Assembly: GCF_022179805.1 (NCBI RefSeq)
Contig: NZ_BPUO01000009.1
Location: forward strand, 124,001-188,000
From: Cupriavidus pauculus
Lineage (GTDB): Bacteria > Pseudomonadota > Gammaproteobacteria > Burkholderiales > Burkholderiaceae
DNA length: 64,000 nt
Reading direction: 5' to 3'
Under the pieces are notes generated by a model. It was not told where the DNA came from. It worked only from the letters and a program-made list of their open reading frames with translations, and did no database searches. The translations under genes and the position numbers were made by a program. Within the stretch, counting starts at the first letter, position 1. Every line of letters starts with the position of its first letter. This document shows positions 9,004 through 17,514 of this stretch, in pieces.

Positions 9004-10413
9004 TCACACCCGAAAATCCTGCGCAAACTCTTCATCGCCACGGGCCTCTAGTCTGCCTGTTCGGCACGCAGTCATGAACAGGCCGTAGTCGACCTCGTTT
9101 TGTTTAGCGTAGGCAAAGGCATACTCGACCAGCGCATCAGCAAGACGCTCGCCGCTGCCGATGTACGATGAAATCTCAATGGCCTTTCCACCCGCTTTCG
9201 CGTGGGCGCGGGCTAGCGCCCAGCCACACATGCGCGCATAACCTTTGAGGACGGTATTGCTCATGCGCTCCACTTCTGCCGACACCTTCATATCCCGCAA
9301 CTGCCGGAAATAGAAGTGACGATTGGCGGGGCCCGTCGTCCACCCTAGAAACGAATCGCTCGCCGCCTGAAGCAGGCGCTGGCCAGCTACGACGCGCTCT
9401 CCCTGATGTGAGGGGCCGGCTGCGGGAAAATAGGTGGCAATGACGGAGGACCGCGCCTCTTTGACTTGCAGAAAAAGGGGATTGTCGTGGCAGTCGATGA
9501 ACAGCATGACAAGGCAGAACGTACCCACACTGCCAACGCCGACCACCTTGAATGCGATGTCGTGAAGCTCATACTGTGAAATCAGCGCACGCCGGTCAAA
9601 CGGTAGTGTTTGCACGTAGGCGTCAAAGGCTTTTGCGAGCTTCCCTTTCCATGCATCGGTGTCGGCCCATTTTTCGCTACCAAGCAAGGTGTTTGGGCCG
9701 CCAGGGTGGAACAGTGCCGGAGGCGCGTCTTGAATGGTCCAGCGGCCATCCTGCAAGGTCGCCATCTTGGCTAAAACGCTTTCGTTGGTCCGACTCGTCG
9801 CCTTTTTGCTCGTCTTTGCAATCAATTCGCGGCCTTCGTCGCTCACCGCACGGTCCATCATTCGGTCGAAGGTAATGACTTCGTGCCAGAGATCCAGTGA
9901 ACTGGATTCCGAGTATTCGCACATTCTGTCGCTGTACTCCTGCACCGCAGTCGACACGCATTCGGCGATCGCTCCGCGGCCAACGCCCATATGATCGCCA
10001 GCGATGGCGAAACTTGCCACGAGGCGCTTCAGGTCCCATTCCCAGGGGCCAGGAGCGACTTCGTCGAAGTCGTTCAGATCGAAGACGAGTTGTCGTTCCG
10101 GGGTCGCAAAGCCGCCAAAGTTCGATAAATGTGCGTCCCCACAAATGGGAAGGATGATGCCGGTGTTGACGGTACCCGCGAGGTCGTGTGCCTGCAATAC
10201 CGCACTGCCTCGAAAGAATGTGAAAGGCGAAACGGACATCCGGCCGTATCGGAGCGGTACCAGCGCCTCAACCCGCCCAGCGCTGTTAGCTTTCAGTAGT
10301 TCGATCGGATCACGCTTGGTGTCGCCGATATTTGCGTGCTGAGAGCGTCTGACGTGTTGTCTTGCCTGGCGCCCGAAGTCCTGCCGCGCGGAGGCATTCT
10401 GTGAACCGGTCAT
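9004..10413 (-). CDS. DUF2252 family protein
   Basis: Start at ATG 10413 with GAGAGGT six bases upstream; the longer open frame to 10752 overlaps another small gene and is rejected. The 469-residue product carries DUF2252 landmarks: PLRYGRMSVSPFTFFRG near the N-terminus, then CGDAHLSNFG, and DLNDFDEVAPGPWEWDLKRLV. The GDxHxxN followed by a D-rich segment resembles the catalytic and metal loops of aminoglycoside-phosphotransferase-like kinases, so an ATP-dependent kinase fold is plausible. No substrate is known for the family. A small hypothetical gene follows on the same strand. Confidence 0.9.
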   Translation of the reverse strand: MTGSQNASARQDFGRQARQHVRRSQHANIGDTKRDPIELLKANSAGRVEALVPLRYGRMSVSPFTFFRGSAVLQAHDLAGTVNTGIILPICGDAHLSNFGGFATPERQLVFDLNDFDEVAPGPWEWDLKRLVASFAIAGDHMGVGRGAIAECVSTAVQEYSDRMCEYSESSSLDLWHEVITFDRMMDRAVSDEGRELIAKTSKKATSRTNESVLAKMATLQDGRWTIQDAPPALFHPGGPNTLLGSEKWADTDAWKGKLAKAFDAYVQTLPFDRRALISQYELHDIAFKVVGVGSVGTFCLVMLFIDCHDNPLFLQVKEARSSVIATYFPAAGPSHQGERVVAGQRLLQAASDSFLGWTTGPANRHFYFRQLRDMKVSAEVERMSNTVLKGYARMCGWALARAHAKAGGKAIEISSYIGSGERLADALVEYAFAYAKQNEVDYGLFMTACRTGRLEARGDEEFAQDFRV

Positions 10414-10460
10414 TTGGGTACCTCTCGTATTTGCCACAGCTAACTTATGCCGCCATCTTT

Positions 10461-10667
10461 TCAGTATGGTGGATTGACCACGACAAACTGCGAGCCCTGC
10501 GGCTGATACCAAGTGTTGCCACATTGCTGGTACACCATGCCGCCACAGTGGACCGACACGCACCCGGGCGGCACCGATCGCACCATCGACCCTATCACCG
10601 CCGAGGTCACAGCCACTGTCGCGGTGGCCGCTGAGGCCGTCGCGACGGGTGGTAGTCGTTGTCCCAT
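10461..10667 (-). CDS. C-terminal part of a small surface protein (DUF6515-like), probably 5'-truncated
   Basis: The 68-residue frame ends with a block typical of small exported proteins: SVPPGCVSVHCGGMVYQQCGNTWYQPQ and a terminal VVVNPP motif. Such proteins normally have a signal peptide and an N-terminal tail rich in Gly, Tyr and Trp. Here the frame has a TGA just upstream (near 10690) and no signal peptide, so the 5' half is probably lost or frameshifted. It lies upstream of the DUF2252 gene on the same strand. Confidence 0.5.
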   Translation of the reverse strand: MGQRLPPVATASAATATVAVTSAVIGSMVRSVPPGCVSVHCGGMVYQQCGNTWYQPQGSQFVVVNPPY

Positions 10668-11043
10668 CCGCCGTGGCAGCCGCCGCCACCTTCAACATGT
10701 CGCGCAAACTCTCCGGATCCGTGCAGCATCGGGCGGCTTGGCCCTCATACATGCTTGCAGCGGCGGGCCCTTGGCGGAAGTGAATATTTTCGGCTCTTGA
10801 TCTAACTGAATTGGCGTTGGCATATAGGTCTTGCCCAACGCAAGGAGAGGACCCCGGCGTAGGTCGTCAGACCGGTAATTTTCACGTTGGCTGTGGTGGT
10901 CGACCGCCTGGATGCACTCCCTCACTCTTCCCGAGGTGCAATTCCATAAAACTCTTTAGACGAACAAGAAAAGATTCACTTCTGCCGTGTCAGATGTTGG
11001 GAGACCATCCGTTCACTTGGAGGGACTTCTTAGGGGGATAGCG
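10668..11043. other. Intergenic upstream of the sulfatase gene
   Basis: No gene seen. It must hold the promoter of the downstream plus-strand operon. An AGGGGG ribosome site lies just before the ATG at 11044. Confidence 0.4.
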
Positions 11044-13014
11044 ATGAAGGCCGTACTCGTCTTGACTGGCGCGCTTGCCATGGGGTGGACATCATTGGGT
11101 TGGGCGCAAACTCAGCCGATAGGGGGCAAGCCAGCAACGGCGGCCACAAAGGCGGCAAACGCTGCCGTCCTGACCGAACTGCCTTTTAATGACAAGGCGG
11201 ATTTCGAAGACGCGCAACGTGGTCTTGTTGCGAAGCCTGACAAGCTGACGATACGCAACGCCAAAGGCGACGTTGTCTGGGATCTCGAGGCATACAAACA
11301 ATATATTAGTATCGACAAGCCGGCCCCCGACACAGTAAATCCGAGCCTGTGGCGAAACGCGCAACTAGTCATGCAGAACGGCCTGTTCAAGGTGTCGGAT
11401 CGCATTTACCAGGTTCGGGGCTTCGACCTGTCCAACGTGACATTTGTGCAAGGTAACACAGGCTGGATTGTCCTCGACCCCCTTATCTCGGAAGAGACAG
11501 CGAAGGCAGCCTACGATTTCGTGACGCAGCATCTTGGCTCGAAGCCTGTCGTGGCTGTCGTGTATAGCCATTCACACATCGATCACTACGGTGGCGTGAG
11601 AGGCGTGGTGAACGAGGCCGATGTCAAATCGGGCAAGGTCAAGATCTTCGCGCCAGAGGGCTTCACCGAGCATGCGATTAGCGAAAACGTCATTGCCGGT
11701 AACGCCATGGGTCGTCGTGCCGTGTACATGTATGGTGCGCTCCTGCCTCGGAACGATCGTGGCGGGGTGAATGGCGGCCTGGGACAAACGGTCTCCACGG
11801 GTACGGCAGGGCTGATCGTTCCCACGGACATCATCGGCAAGACCGGCACCGAGGTCACCGTGGATGGCGTGAAAATGGTGTTCCAGATGACACCTGGCAC
11901 CGAGGCACCAGCCGAGATGAATACGTACTTTCCGCAGTTCAAAGGCATGTGGATGGCCGAGAACACGACCAACACGATGCACAACATTCTGACACTGCGC
12001 GGAGCGCAGGTACGCGACGCACTGAAGTGGTCCAGCTACCTGAACGAAACCATCGATACATACGGCAAGGACGTCGATTTCAAGTTTCAGGCTCACCATT
12101 GGCCGATGTGGGGTAATGCCAAAATCATCGACTATTGGAAGAAGCAGCGCGATCTCTACAAGTACACCCACGACCAGTCGGTCAACTTGATGAACAAGGG
12201 CTACACGGGCGAAGAGATCTCGGAAATGATCAAGCTGCCGCCGGAGCTCGACAAGTTCTGGCCGAACCGAGGCTACTACGGCACGCTGCGCCACAATTCG
12301 AGAGCGGTGTATCAGCGGTACATGGGATGGTATGACGGTAATCCGTCGGACCTGAACAACCTGCCGCCCGAAATGGCAGCGAAGAAGTACGTCGAGTATA
12401 TGGGCGGTGAAGCGGCCATCCTGAAACGTGCCAAGGCGGATTTCGACAAGGGCGATTATCGCTGGACCGCAGAGGCGCTCAAGCAGGTAGTGTTCGCCAA
12501 TCCGAATAGCAAGGCGGGCAAAGACCTGCTTGCCGATTCCCTCGAGCAGCTCGGCTATCAGGCGGAAAGTGGTCCGTGGCGTTCCGTGTACCTGATGGGT
12601 GCATATGAACTGCGTAATGGCGTGCCCAAGGCCGGCGGCACCGATGTGGCAAGCCCGGACACCATCAAGGCGATGCCGCCCGAGATGCTGTTCGACTATC
12701 TTTCCGTGCGTCTGAATGGCCCGAAGGCTGCGGGCAAGAAGATCGCCCTGAACCTCGATTTCACCGACCTCAAGAAACAATATGGGCTGGCGGTCGAGAA
12801 TGCGGTCCTGAACTACGGTAAGCCGTTGCCGCAGGCAGACGCCAAAATCACCTTGTCCAAGGCGACTCTCGATTCCATCCAGCTCAAGGAAACCACGATC
12901 GAAAATGCTATCGCAAAGGGCGACATGAAGGTGGAAGGCCGCCGCGAAGCACTTGGCGAGTTCCTCGGTCTGCTGGATTCCTTCCCGTTCTGGTTCAACA
13001 TCGTGACGCCATGA
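11044..13014 (+). CDS. Secreted alkyl sulfatase (type III, metallo-beta-lactamase fold)
   Basis: The start at 11044 gives a clean signal peptide ending near GWAQ; the in-frame start at 10987 would hide it. The zinc motif HSHIDHYGG matches the binuclear site of SdsA1/BDS1/YjcS-type enzymes. These hydrolyse primary alkyl sulfates such as SDS to alcohol and sulfate. Downstream are the conserved ENTTNTMHN stretch, a helical dimerisation domain and a C-terminal SCP2-like lipid-binding domain (about residue 530 onward). Length of 656 residues is normal. It is translationally coupled by a 4-bp ATGA overlap to the next gene. A periplasmic location is expected. Confidence 0.92.
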   Translation: MKAVLVLTGALAMGWTSLGWAQTQPIGGKPATAATKAANAAVLTELPFNDKADFEDAQRGLVAKPDKLTIRNAKGDVVWDLEAYKQYISIDKPAPDTVNPSLWRNAQLVMQNGLFKVSDRIYQVRGFDLSNVTFVQGNTGWIVLDPLISEETAKAAYDFVTQHLGSKPVVAVVYSHSHIDHYGGVRGVVNEADVKSGKVKIFAPEGFTEHAISENVIAGNAMGRRAVYMYGALLPRNDRGGVNGGLGQTVSTGTAGLIVPTDIIGKTGTEVTVDGVKMVFQMTPGTEAPAEMNTYFPQFKGMWMAENTTNTMHNILTLRGAQVRDALKWSSYLNETIDTYGKDVDFKFQAHHWPMWGNAKIIDYWKKQRDLYKYTHDQSVNLMNKGYTGEEISEMIKLPPELDKFWPNRGYYGTLRHNSRAVYQRYMGWYDGNPSDLNNLPPEMAAKKYVEYMGGEAAILKRAKADFDKGDYRWTAEALKQVVFANPNSKAGKDLLADSLEQLGYQAESGPWRSVYLMGAYELRNGVPKAGGTDVASPDTIKAMPPEMLFDYLSVRLNGPKAAGKKIALNLDFTDLKKQYGLAVENAVLNYGKPLPQADAKITLSKATLDSIQLKETTIENAIAKGDMKVEGRREALGEFLGLLDSFPFWFNIVTP

Positions 13015-13604
13015 AGACCAAATCGACTGTGCTAGCCGGTGTGCTCGTAGCGGGCGCGCTGGCCCTGGTCCCGGGCCAGGGAGCGGCATGTGGTTCCGAC
13101 TTTGTTCTCGGTGACGAAGTTGGGGCCGCCCATCCGGCGTCGATCGGCGTCGCTTTTGCGATGAACGACGCGCTCTCCGGAGGTGCGCTGCCGCCTCCGG
13201 AGAATCTGACGGGTATGCAAGCCCGTTTGCGATCGGACGATGCGGCCCACATGCTGGGGCAGCGACTGACGTCGGTCAAATCAAAGCTGCCGCCTACCTC
13301 CCTGCTGCTTGTCGAAACACGGCTTTGGACACGATATGTCCCGGTCGGGCAACGCAAGGCTGATGTTCATGCCGACCACGATGCGGGCCCTGCCGAGGGG
13401 GACGTTGTAGTGGTCACGGGAGAGCAGGTACTCCGAGGCCTGCTGGAAGGACGGATCTCCTGGCAGCAGGCAGTGGATCATGGACTGGTCGTGGTGACGG
13501 GTGATCCGGCAAACCGGATGCGTGTGGCTTCGCTGCTTGCAGGTCGATTTGCGCAGCCACCCGGTGCTGCGCTTGCCAGCCACGAGCAACATGTTCGACG
13601 CTAG
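13011..13604 (+). CDS. Exported hypothetical protein coupled to the alkyl sulfatase
   Basis: A 197-residue product with a signal peptide ending around GAA/C; a Cys follows, so a lipoprotein is possible. The C-terminal third (GDVVVVTGEQVLRGLLEGRISWQQAVDHGLVVVTGD) resembles SCP2-like or sulfatase C-terminal sequence, which hints at a hydrophobic ligand. The ATGA overlap with the sulfatase stop shows an operon. Function is not known; an accessory role in surfactant handling is inference from position. Confidence 0.7.
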   Translation: MKTKSTVLAGVLVAGALALVPGQGAACGSDFVLGDEVGAAHPASIGVAFAMNDALSGGALPPPENLTGMQARLRSDDAAHMLGQRLTSVKSKLPPTSLLLVETRLWTRYVPVGQRKADVHADHDAGPAEGDVVVVTGEQVLRGLLEGRISWQQAVDHGLVVVTGDPANRMRVASLLAGRFAQPPGAALASHEQHVRR

Positions 13605-13640
13605 CCTGATCCCAGAGGCGAACCGCAACAAACGCTGGCA

Positions 13641-14010
13641 ATGAGCGCGATTTCTCAAGGCACCGAATATCGCGGCATGGTGGAGGGGCTGGAATTTACC
13701 CTCATCCGCAACGACCTGCTGTTCTACAGCATTGTGCTGGCTACCGCTGGTCATCTGGGCATGGTCCACGGGGCGAATGCTGCCTGGTGGGCCTGACGAG
13801 CCCACGCTTGGCGACATTGGCATTCATGTGCGATGCCTGGTTCCCATCCCGCTGATGGTCGTGGGCGAAGCGCTTGCCCAGACGCTGGTGCCGCTGCGCC
13901 TGACTCCAGTTCGTACACACTGGTATTGTCAATCCAGACCTGGTGCCACGCTTCCGAGAGGTGATCCTGGGATGGGCAGCCACGCAATCGGTCCTCACTG
14001 TGGATTACCG
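13641..14010 (+). pseudogene. Frameshifted remnant of a Burkholderiaceae membrane-protein gene
   Basis: Three frames carry consecutive pieces of one protein. From 13641: MVEGLEFTLIRNDLLF. Then in another frame near 13738-13905: WLPLVIWAWSTGRMLPG and GDIGIHVRCLVPIPLMVVGEALAQ. Then near 13917-14000: NPDLVPRFREVI. This order matches the N-terminal half of a conserved inner-membrane family of roughly 390 residues, known from memory, with LIRNDPLFR and HVRCLVAIPL motifs. The second half is missing and the adjacent aldolase gene begins immediately. At least two frameshifts make it non-functional. Confidence 0.65.
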
Positions 14011-14020
14011 TGTAGCGCGG

Positions 14021-14797
14021 TCAATTCGCACCGAGTTCACGACGGGCGCGACGCGAATAGTAGGCAAAGGTTGCCTCGAACCGTTTTTGGGTGCTCACCC
14101 AGCGCTGTGCCTCACGGCCCAGTTCCGGAGAAATCGGCTGAATCTCGCCGGCGGCCATTGCCAGTAGCTGAAGTCGGGCTGCCCGCTCGAACATGACGCC
14201 CAGAACACAGGCTTCCTCCACCGAAGCCCCGGCAACCAGCAGGCCGTGGTGCGAGAGCAGGATCGCCTTCTTGTGGCCGAGCGCTGTGGAGATGATCTCT
14301 CCCTCTTCATTGCCCACCGGAATGCCAGGCCACTTTTCGAGGAAAGCCGTCTGATCGTAGAGCACGCACGTGTCCATGTGCGAGATGGTCAGCGGCACTT
14401 CCAGCATCGCCAGCGCGGAGGCATGAGGCGCGTGGGAATGCACGATGCAGTTCAGGTCCGGGCGGGCGCGGTAGAGCCAGGAATGGAAGCGGTTGGCCGG
14501 GTTAGGCATGCCGCTGCCCGACAGGACTTCAAGGTCTTCGTTGACGAGCAGCAGATTGTCCGACGTGATTTCGTCGAAACCCAGGCCAAGGCGCTGGGTG
14601 TAGTACGTGCCGGGCGCTTCGGCACGTGCCGTGATTTGGCCCGAGAGCCCGGAGTCGTGCCCAAAAGCAAACAGGATTCGGCAGGTTTCCGCGACCGCTT
14701 CGCGCAGCGGCATCTTGTCAGCCCGGAGTTCGGTCTGCATCTTCTGGAGCGAGGCGGTAACAATCTCGCCCTTGCTCAGTTGCATCGTGTCAGCCAT
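14021..14797 (-). CDS. Class II aldolase/adducin family protein
   Basis: Start at ATG 14797 with AAAGGAC about six bases upstream; the open frame extends further but with low-complexity sequence. The 258-residue product has the zinc ligands HSHAPHASALA and a third His in LLSHHGLLVAG, plus SGLSGQITAR near the N-terminus. This is typical of the L-fuculose-phosphate aldolase and hydroxy-acid decarboxylase superfamily. It lies 47 bases after a Bug-type binding-protein gene on the same strand. The pair probably imports and cleaves or decarboxylates a small organic acid, but the substrate cannot be read from the sequence. Confidence 0.9.
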   Translation of the reverse strand: MADTMQLSKGEIVTASLQKMQTELRADKMPLREAVAETCRILFAFGHDSGLSGQITARAEAPGTYYTQRLGLGFDEITSDNLLLVNEDLEVLSGSGMPNPANRFHSWLYRARPDLNCIVHSHAPHASALAMLEVPLTISHMDTCVLYDQTAFLEKWPGIPVGNEEGEIISTALGHKKAILLSHHGLLVAGASVEEACVLGVMFERAARLQLLAMAAGEIQPISPELGREAQRWVSTQKRFEATFAYYSRRARRELGAN

Positions 14798-14844
14798 GGT
14801 GTGTCCTTTAGGGATGTGCGGGAGAGTGTTGGGAATGCGTGTGT

Positions 14845-15840
14845 TTATTTGGCTCGATCGCCTGCGCCGAGCAGCGCGGACCATCGTTGATCTTCTTGCT
14901 CGATCAGGGTGCGGAATTGTTCAGGTGTCGAGCCGAGTGGCTCTGTGCCTTGCGCCACCAACGTTGCCTTGAACTTCGGATTCGCGATTGTCGTGGCGAC
15001 AGCGGCGTTGAGCTTTTTCACAATGGCCAGATCGAGCCCTGCTGGACCGATGAGGCCAGCGACCGAGCCTGACACCACGGTCGGGAAACCCAATTCGGCC
15101 GTCGACGGCACCTGGGGCGCGGTGGATAGTCGCCGCGGGTTTGCCACGGCCAGGGCGCGAAGTTTGCCTGAGGTCACGAACGGCATGACCTGAGGCGTCG
15201 CCTCGAAGGTCATGTTTACCTGTCCCGCGACCACATTGGTGACCGACTCCGCGCCGCTCTTGAATGGCACGTGAAGGAACTCGACCTTTGCCACGTCCTG
15301 CAGCACACGCATCCCCTGATAGGGCGAGCTGCCGACGCCAGCGGTGCCGACGCTGACGGCGTCCGGCTTGCGTTGGGCCAGCTTGATCATGTCGGGGAGA
15401 GTCTTTGCAGGAACGTCCGAATTCACCACCACCAGATGCGGTGTCGAGCCCACCAGCGAGATGTAGGTGAAGTCTTTTGCGCTGTCAAAGTTAACCTTGA
15501 CATCGGTATGCGGGTTGACGGCCAGTATGCCGACCGTCGTAAACATCAGCGTGTACCCGTCCGGCCGGGCGCGCCGCACAAAGTCCGCCGCGATGTTGCC
15601 GCCCGCACCGGGACGGTTCTCCACGACGATCGATTGACCGAGTTGCTCGGCAAGCGCCTTGCCCGTGGCGCGGGCCACGAGGTCTGTGATGCCGCCCGCG
15701 CCAAACGGGACGACCAGCGTGATGGGTTTGTCTGGATACTCTGCCGCGTGAGCGACAAGGGGAAGGCTCGACAACAGTGCAGCAGATAGCGCGACCACGG
15801 GCAGGTCACGACAACGGGGGCGGCAGGGACTCACTTGCAT
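14845..15840 (-). CDS. Bug-type periplasmic tricarboxylate-binding protein (TTT family receptor)
   Basis: About 331 residues. The signal peptide ends near AHAAEYP, followed by the Bug signature KPITLVVPFGAGGITDLVAR and the GQSIVVENRPGAGGNIAA block. The ATG at 15840 is only one base from an AGGAG site, so GTG 15834, seven bases away, may be the real start. These receptors bind carboxylates for tripartite tricarboxylate transporters or act as sensors. No membrane components are nearby, which is usual for the many orphan Bug proteins of Burkholderiales. Divergent to an XRE-cupin regulator. Confidence 0.93.
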   Translation of the reverse strand: MQVSPCRPRCRDLPVVALSAALLSSLPLVAHAAEYPDKPITLVVPFGAGGITDLVARATGKALAEQLGQSIVVENRPGAGGNIAADFVRRARPDGYTLMFTTVGILAVNPHTDVKVNFDSAKDFTYISLVGSTPHLVVVNSDVPAKTLPDMIKLAQRKPDAVSVGTAGVGSSPYQGMRVLQDVAKVEFLHVPFKSGAESVTNVVAGQVNMTFEATPQVMPFVTSGKLRALAVANPRRLSTAPQVPSTAELGFPTVVSGSVAGLIGPAGLDLAIVKKLNAAVATTIANPKFKATLVAQGTEPLGSTPEQFRTLIEQEDQRWSALLGAGDRAK

Positions 15841-15882
15841 TCTCCTAGGGGGCGCTTTTTTAAAGCAGGGATGGAAACAAGT

Positions 15883-15917
15883 GTGTCTATAATGACACCA
15901 AAGTGTCATGTGTGCAA
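15883..15917. promoter_or_regulatory. Divergent control region with three GTGTC half-sites
   Basis: GTGTC at 15883, GACAC at 15894 and GTGTC at 15903 form two overlapping inverted repeats: GTGTC-6-GACAC, and ATGACAC-4-GTGTCAT at 15892-15909. On the minus strand a TTGCAC (15912-15917) lies 17 bases before CATTAT (15889-15894), a plausible promoter for the binding-protein/aldolase operon. The repeats fill its spacer. The natural candidate to bind here is the XRE-cupin regulator encoded just to the right; this is inference. Confidence 0.6.
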
Positions 15918-16001
15918 CTAAGTTGTCGGGGGCGCGTGGGGGCCGTACAATCGCGGGCCATGGAAGCGCCTGTGCAGGCGCATGAAAACTGCGGTTCTGG
16001 G

Positions 16002-16598
16002 ATGACGAAAAAGCAAGAAGTGAGCGCGGAGCCTGCGGCAACCGGCATCGCCGAGCGCCTGGCAGAACTGAGGAAGTTGAACGGCCTGACGCTCGAGGAT
16101 TTGGCGCAGCGCGCGTCGCTGACTAAGAGCTATCTATCCAAGCTCGAACGCGGGCTGTCGTCGCCGACGATCGGCACCGTGCTTAAGCTCGCTGAAGCGC
16201 TGTCGGTAACGGTCGATCAACTGATCTCCAAGGCATCGCGTGCCAAGGAGATCCTGCTCGTGAAAGCGGGCGACCGGATTCCGTTCAGTCCATCGGCTGA
16301 GCGGCAGGGATACACCTATGAGGCGATAGCGACAGAACGGCCGGACAAGGCCATGCAGCCGTTCATCATGCTGCCGCCATTCACACTGGCCGAAGACCAG
16401 CCGATGGCCAGCCACGCCGGCGAAGAGTTGATCTTCGTGGTATCCGGGCAAATGGAAGTGCTATTTGACGATCGCACCGTGCGGATGAGCGCCGGCGACT
16501 CGCTCTACTTCAATGCGTCCATCCCGCACAGATCGCGTTCGGTAGGAAAAGTCCAGGCGCAAGCGCTCGTCGTGGTCAGCGATCGCAAGAAGATCTGA
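16002..16598 (+). CDS. XRE-family regulator with C-terminal cupin
   Basis: Start chosen at ATG 16002, just before the DNA-binding domain; ATG 15960 is possible, and neither has a strong ribosome site. Residues about 14-70 form a helix-turn-helix (LTLEDLAQRASLTKSYLSKLERG). Residues about 110-195 form a cupin with the pattern HAGEELIFVVSGQ and GDSLYFNASIPHR. Such proteins sense small acids or amines through the cupin and usually repress adjacent metabolic genes. It is transcribed away from the Bug/aldolase operon, across a palindromic control region. Confidence 0.9.
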   Translation: MTKKQEVSAEPAATGIAERLAELRKLNGLTLEDLAQRASLTKSYLSKLERGLSSPTIGTVLKLAEALSVTVDQLISKASRAKEILLVKAGDRIPFSPSAERQGYTYEAIATERPDKAMQPFIMLPPFTLAEDQPMASHAGEELIFVVSGQMEVLFDDRTVRMSAGDSLYFNASIPHRSRSVGKVQAQALVVVSDRKKI

Positions 16599-16632
16599 TT
16601 CCGTTGGTGTTGGAGCGCAGCGGGAGAACGAG

Positions 16633-16652
16633 GGCGGGAGATGCCTCCCGCC
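16633..16652. terminator. GC-rich hairpin between converging units
   Basis: Perfect 8-bp arms (GGCGGGAG and complement) with a 4-nt loop, located after the regulator stop and before the TonB-receptor remnant. There is no clear T-tract on either strand, so terminator function is tentative. Confidence 0.4.
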
Positions 16653-16658
16653 TAGTTG

Positions 16659-17350
16659 CTACCAGCGATGCTTGTACTGGCCGTCAGGGTAATGCCGGCG
16701 GCTGGCAGATGGCTCGTGTTGTCGCTGTTGCGCAGTAGCCGGCTGTAGAGCGGGTAGTAGTAGCGATTCAGAAGGTTCTGGATACCCACCGTGACGGGGT
16801 CCTTCTTCGTGACCTGGTAGCCGCTGATTAGGTCCAACGTCGTGTAGCTTGCGGCATCCCGCCGGCCGAAGCTGACCGAACTCGGGCAAATTGACGCCCT
16901 GGCTGAATGAGGCGTAGAACTCGTGGTTCTTGACCGGCTTGTAGGCGACGCCGATATTGCCAAGTACGGCACTGTAATCCACCGACCCGTCCTTGACCGT
17001 TGCGGGATTTGCCAGGCGGGACTGGGATAGCGGCACGAAGTCGTCAAAGCTCGCCCGTGCGTACTGGTAGCGAAGCCTGCCTTCGGTGGACCATTGCTCA
17101 TTGAACTTGTGTTGAAGTTGTGCGAAGCCACCGAGGCTCCGCGTCGTGATTGGCGGCATATAAGTCAAGGTGCCGATTTTGTTGAAGACGCGGCCGCCAC
17201 TGGCGTCGTACGCGGCAGCGTTGAAGATGTCGATGGGCATGTCGCTTCGTTCTTGCTCGAAGTCCATCCCCCAAATGACACGTGTGGTCTTGGCTGCCCC
17301 AATTGGCGTCTTGATGGTCAGTCGGCTACCAAGAACCTCAGAATTCTGGT
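16659..17350 (-). pseudogene. 3' remnant of a TonB-dependent siderophore receptor
   Basis: The first frame (about 17350 down to 16880) encodes beta-barrel sequence: EVLGSRLTIKT, RVIWGMDFEQERSDMP, LQHKFNEQWSTEGRLRYQYA and YASFSQGVNLPEFG. It then shifts to a second frame with DLISGYQVTKKDPVTVGIQNLLNRYYYPLYS. A further shift close to the end restores YKHRW and a stop at 16659, the expected barrel C-terminus. The plug and most of the barrel are missing upstream, where the sensor-kinase gene begins. Truncation plus two frameshifts mark it as non-functional. Confidence 0.8.
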
Positions 17351-17514
17351 GGCTTGGTCGACGTTACCGCCGCGCGGGCGGCAGAGGTCAAATGTTTGAG
17401 TAGGGATCACTATGCCTCCCGGGATGCGGACGCAGATGTCCTCGCTTCGTACACTTCTCGGCCTGGCTGCCCGTCCGCGCAGCAGTCAAATTCGACAGTG
17501 AGCCCCAGAAGCGT

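Noticed and set aside
10414..10752. Upstream extension of the DUF2252 frame
   Set aside because: ATG 10413 has a good ribosome site, and the extension overlaps another small gene whose sequence makes better sense.
11572..13089. 505-residue minus-strand frame
   Set aside because: Exactly antisense to the alkyl sulfatase, which has signal peptide, zinc motif and ribosome site.
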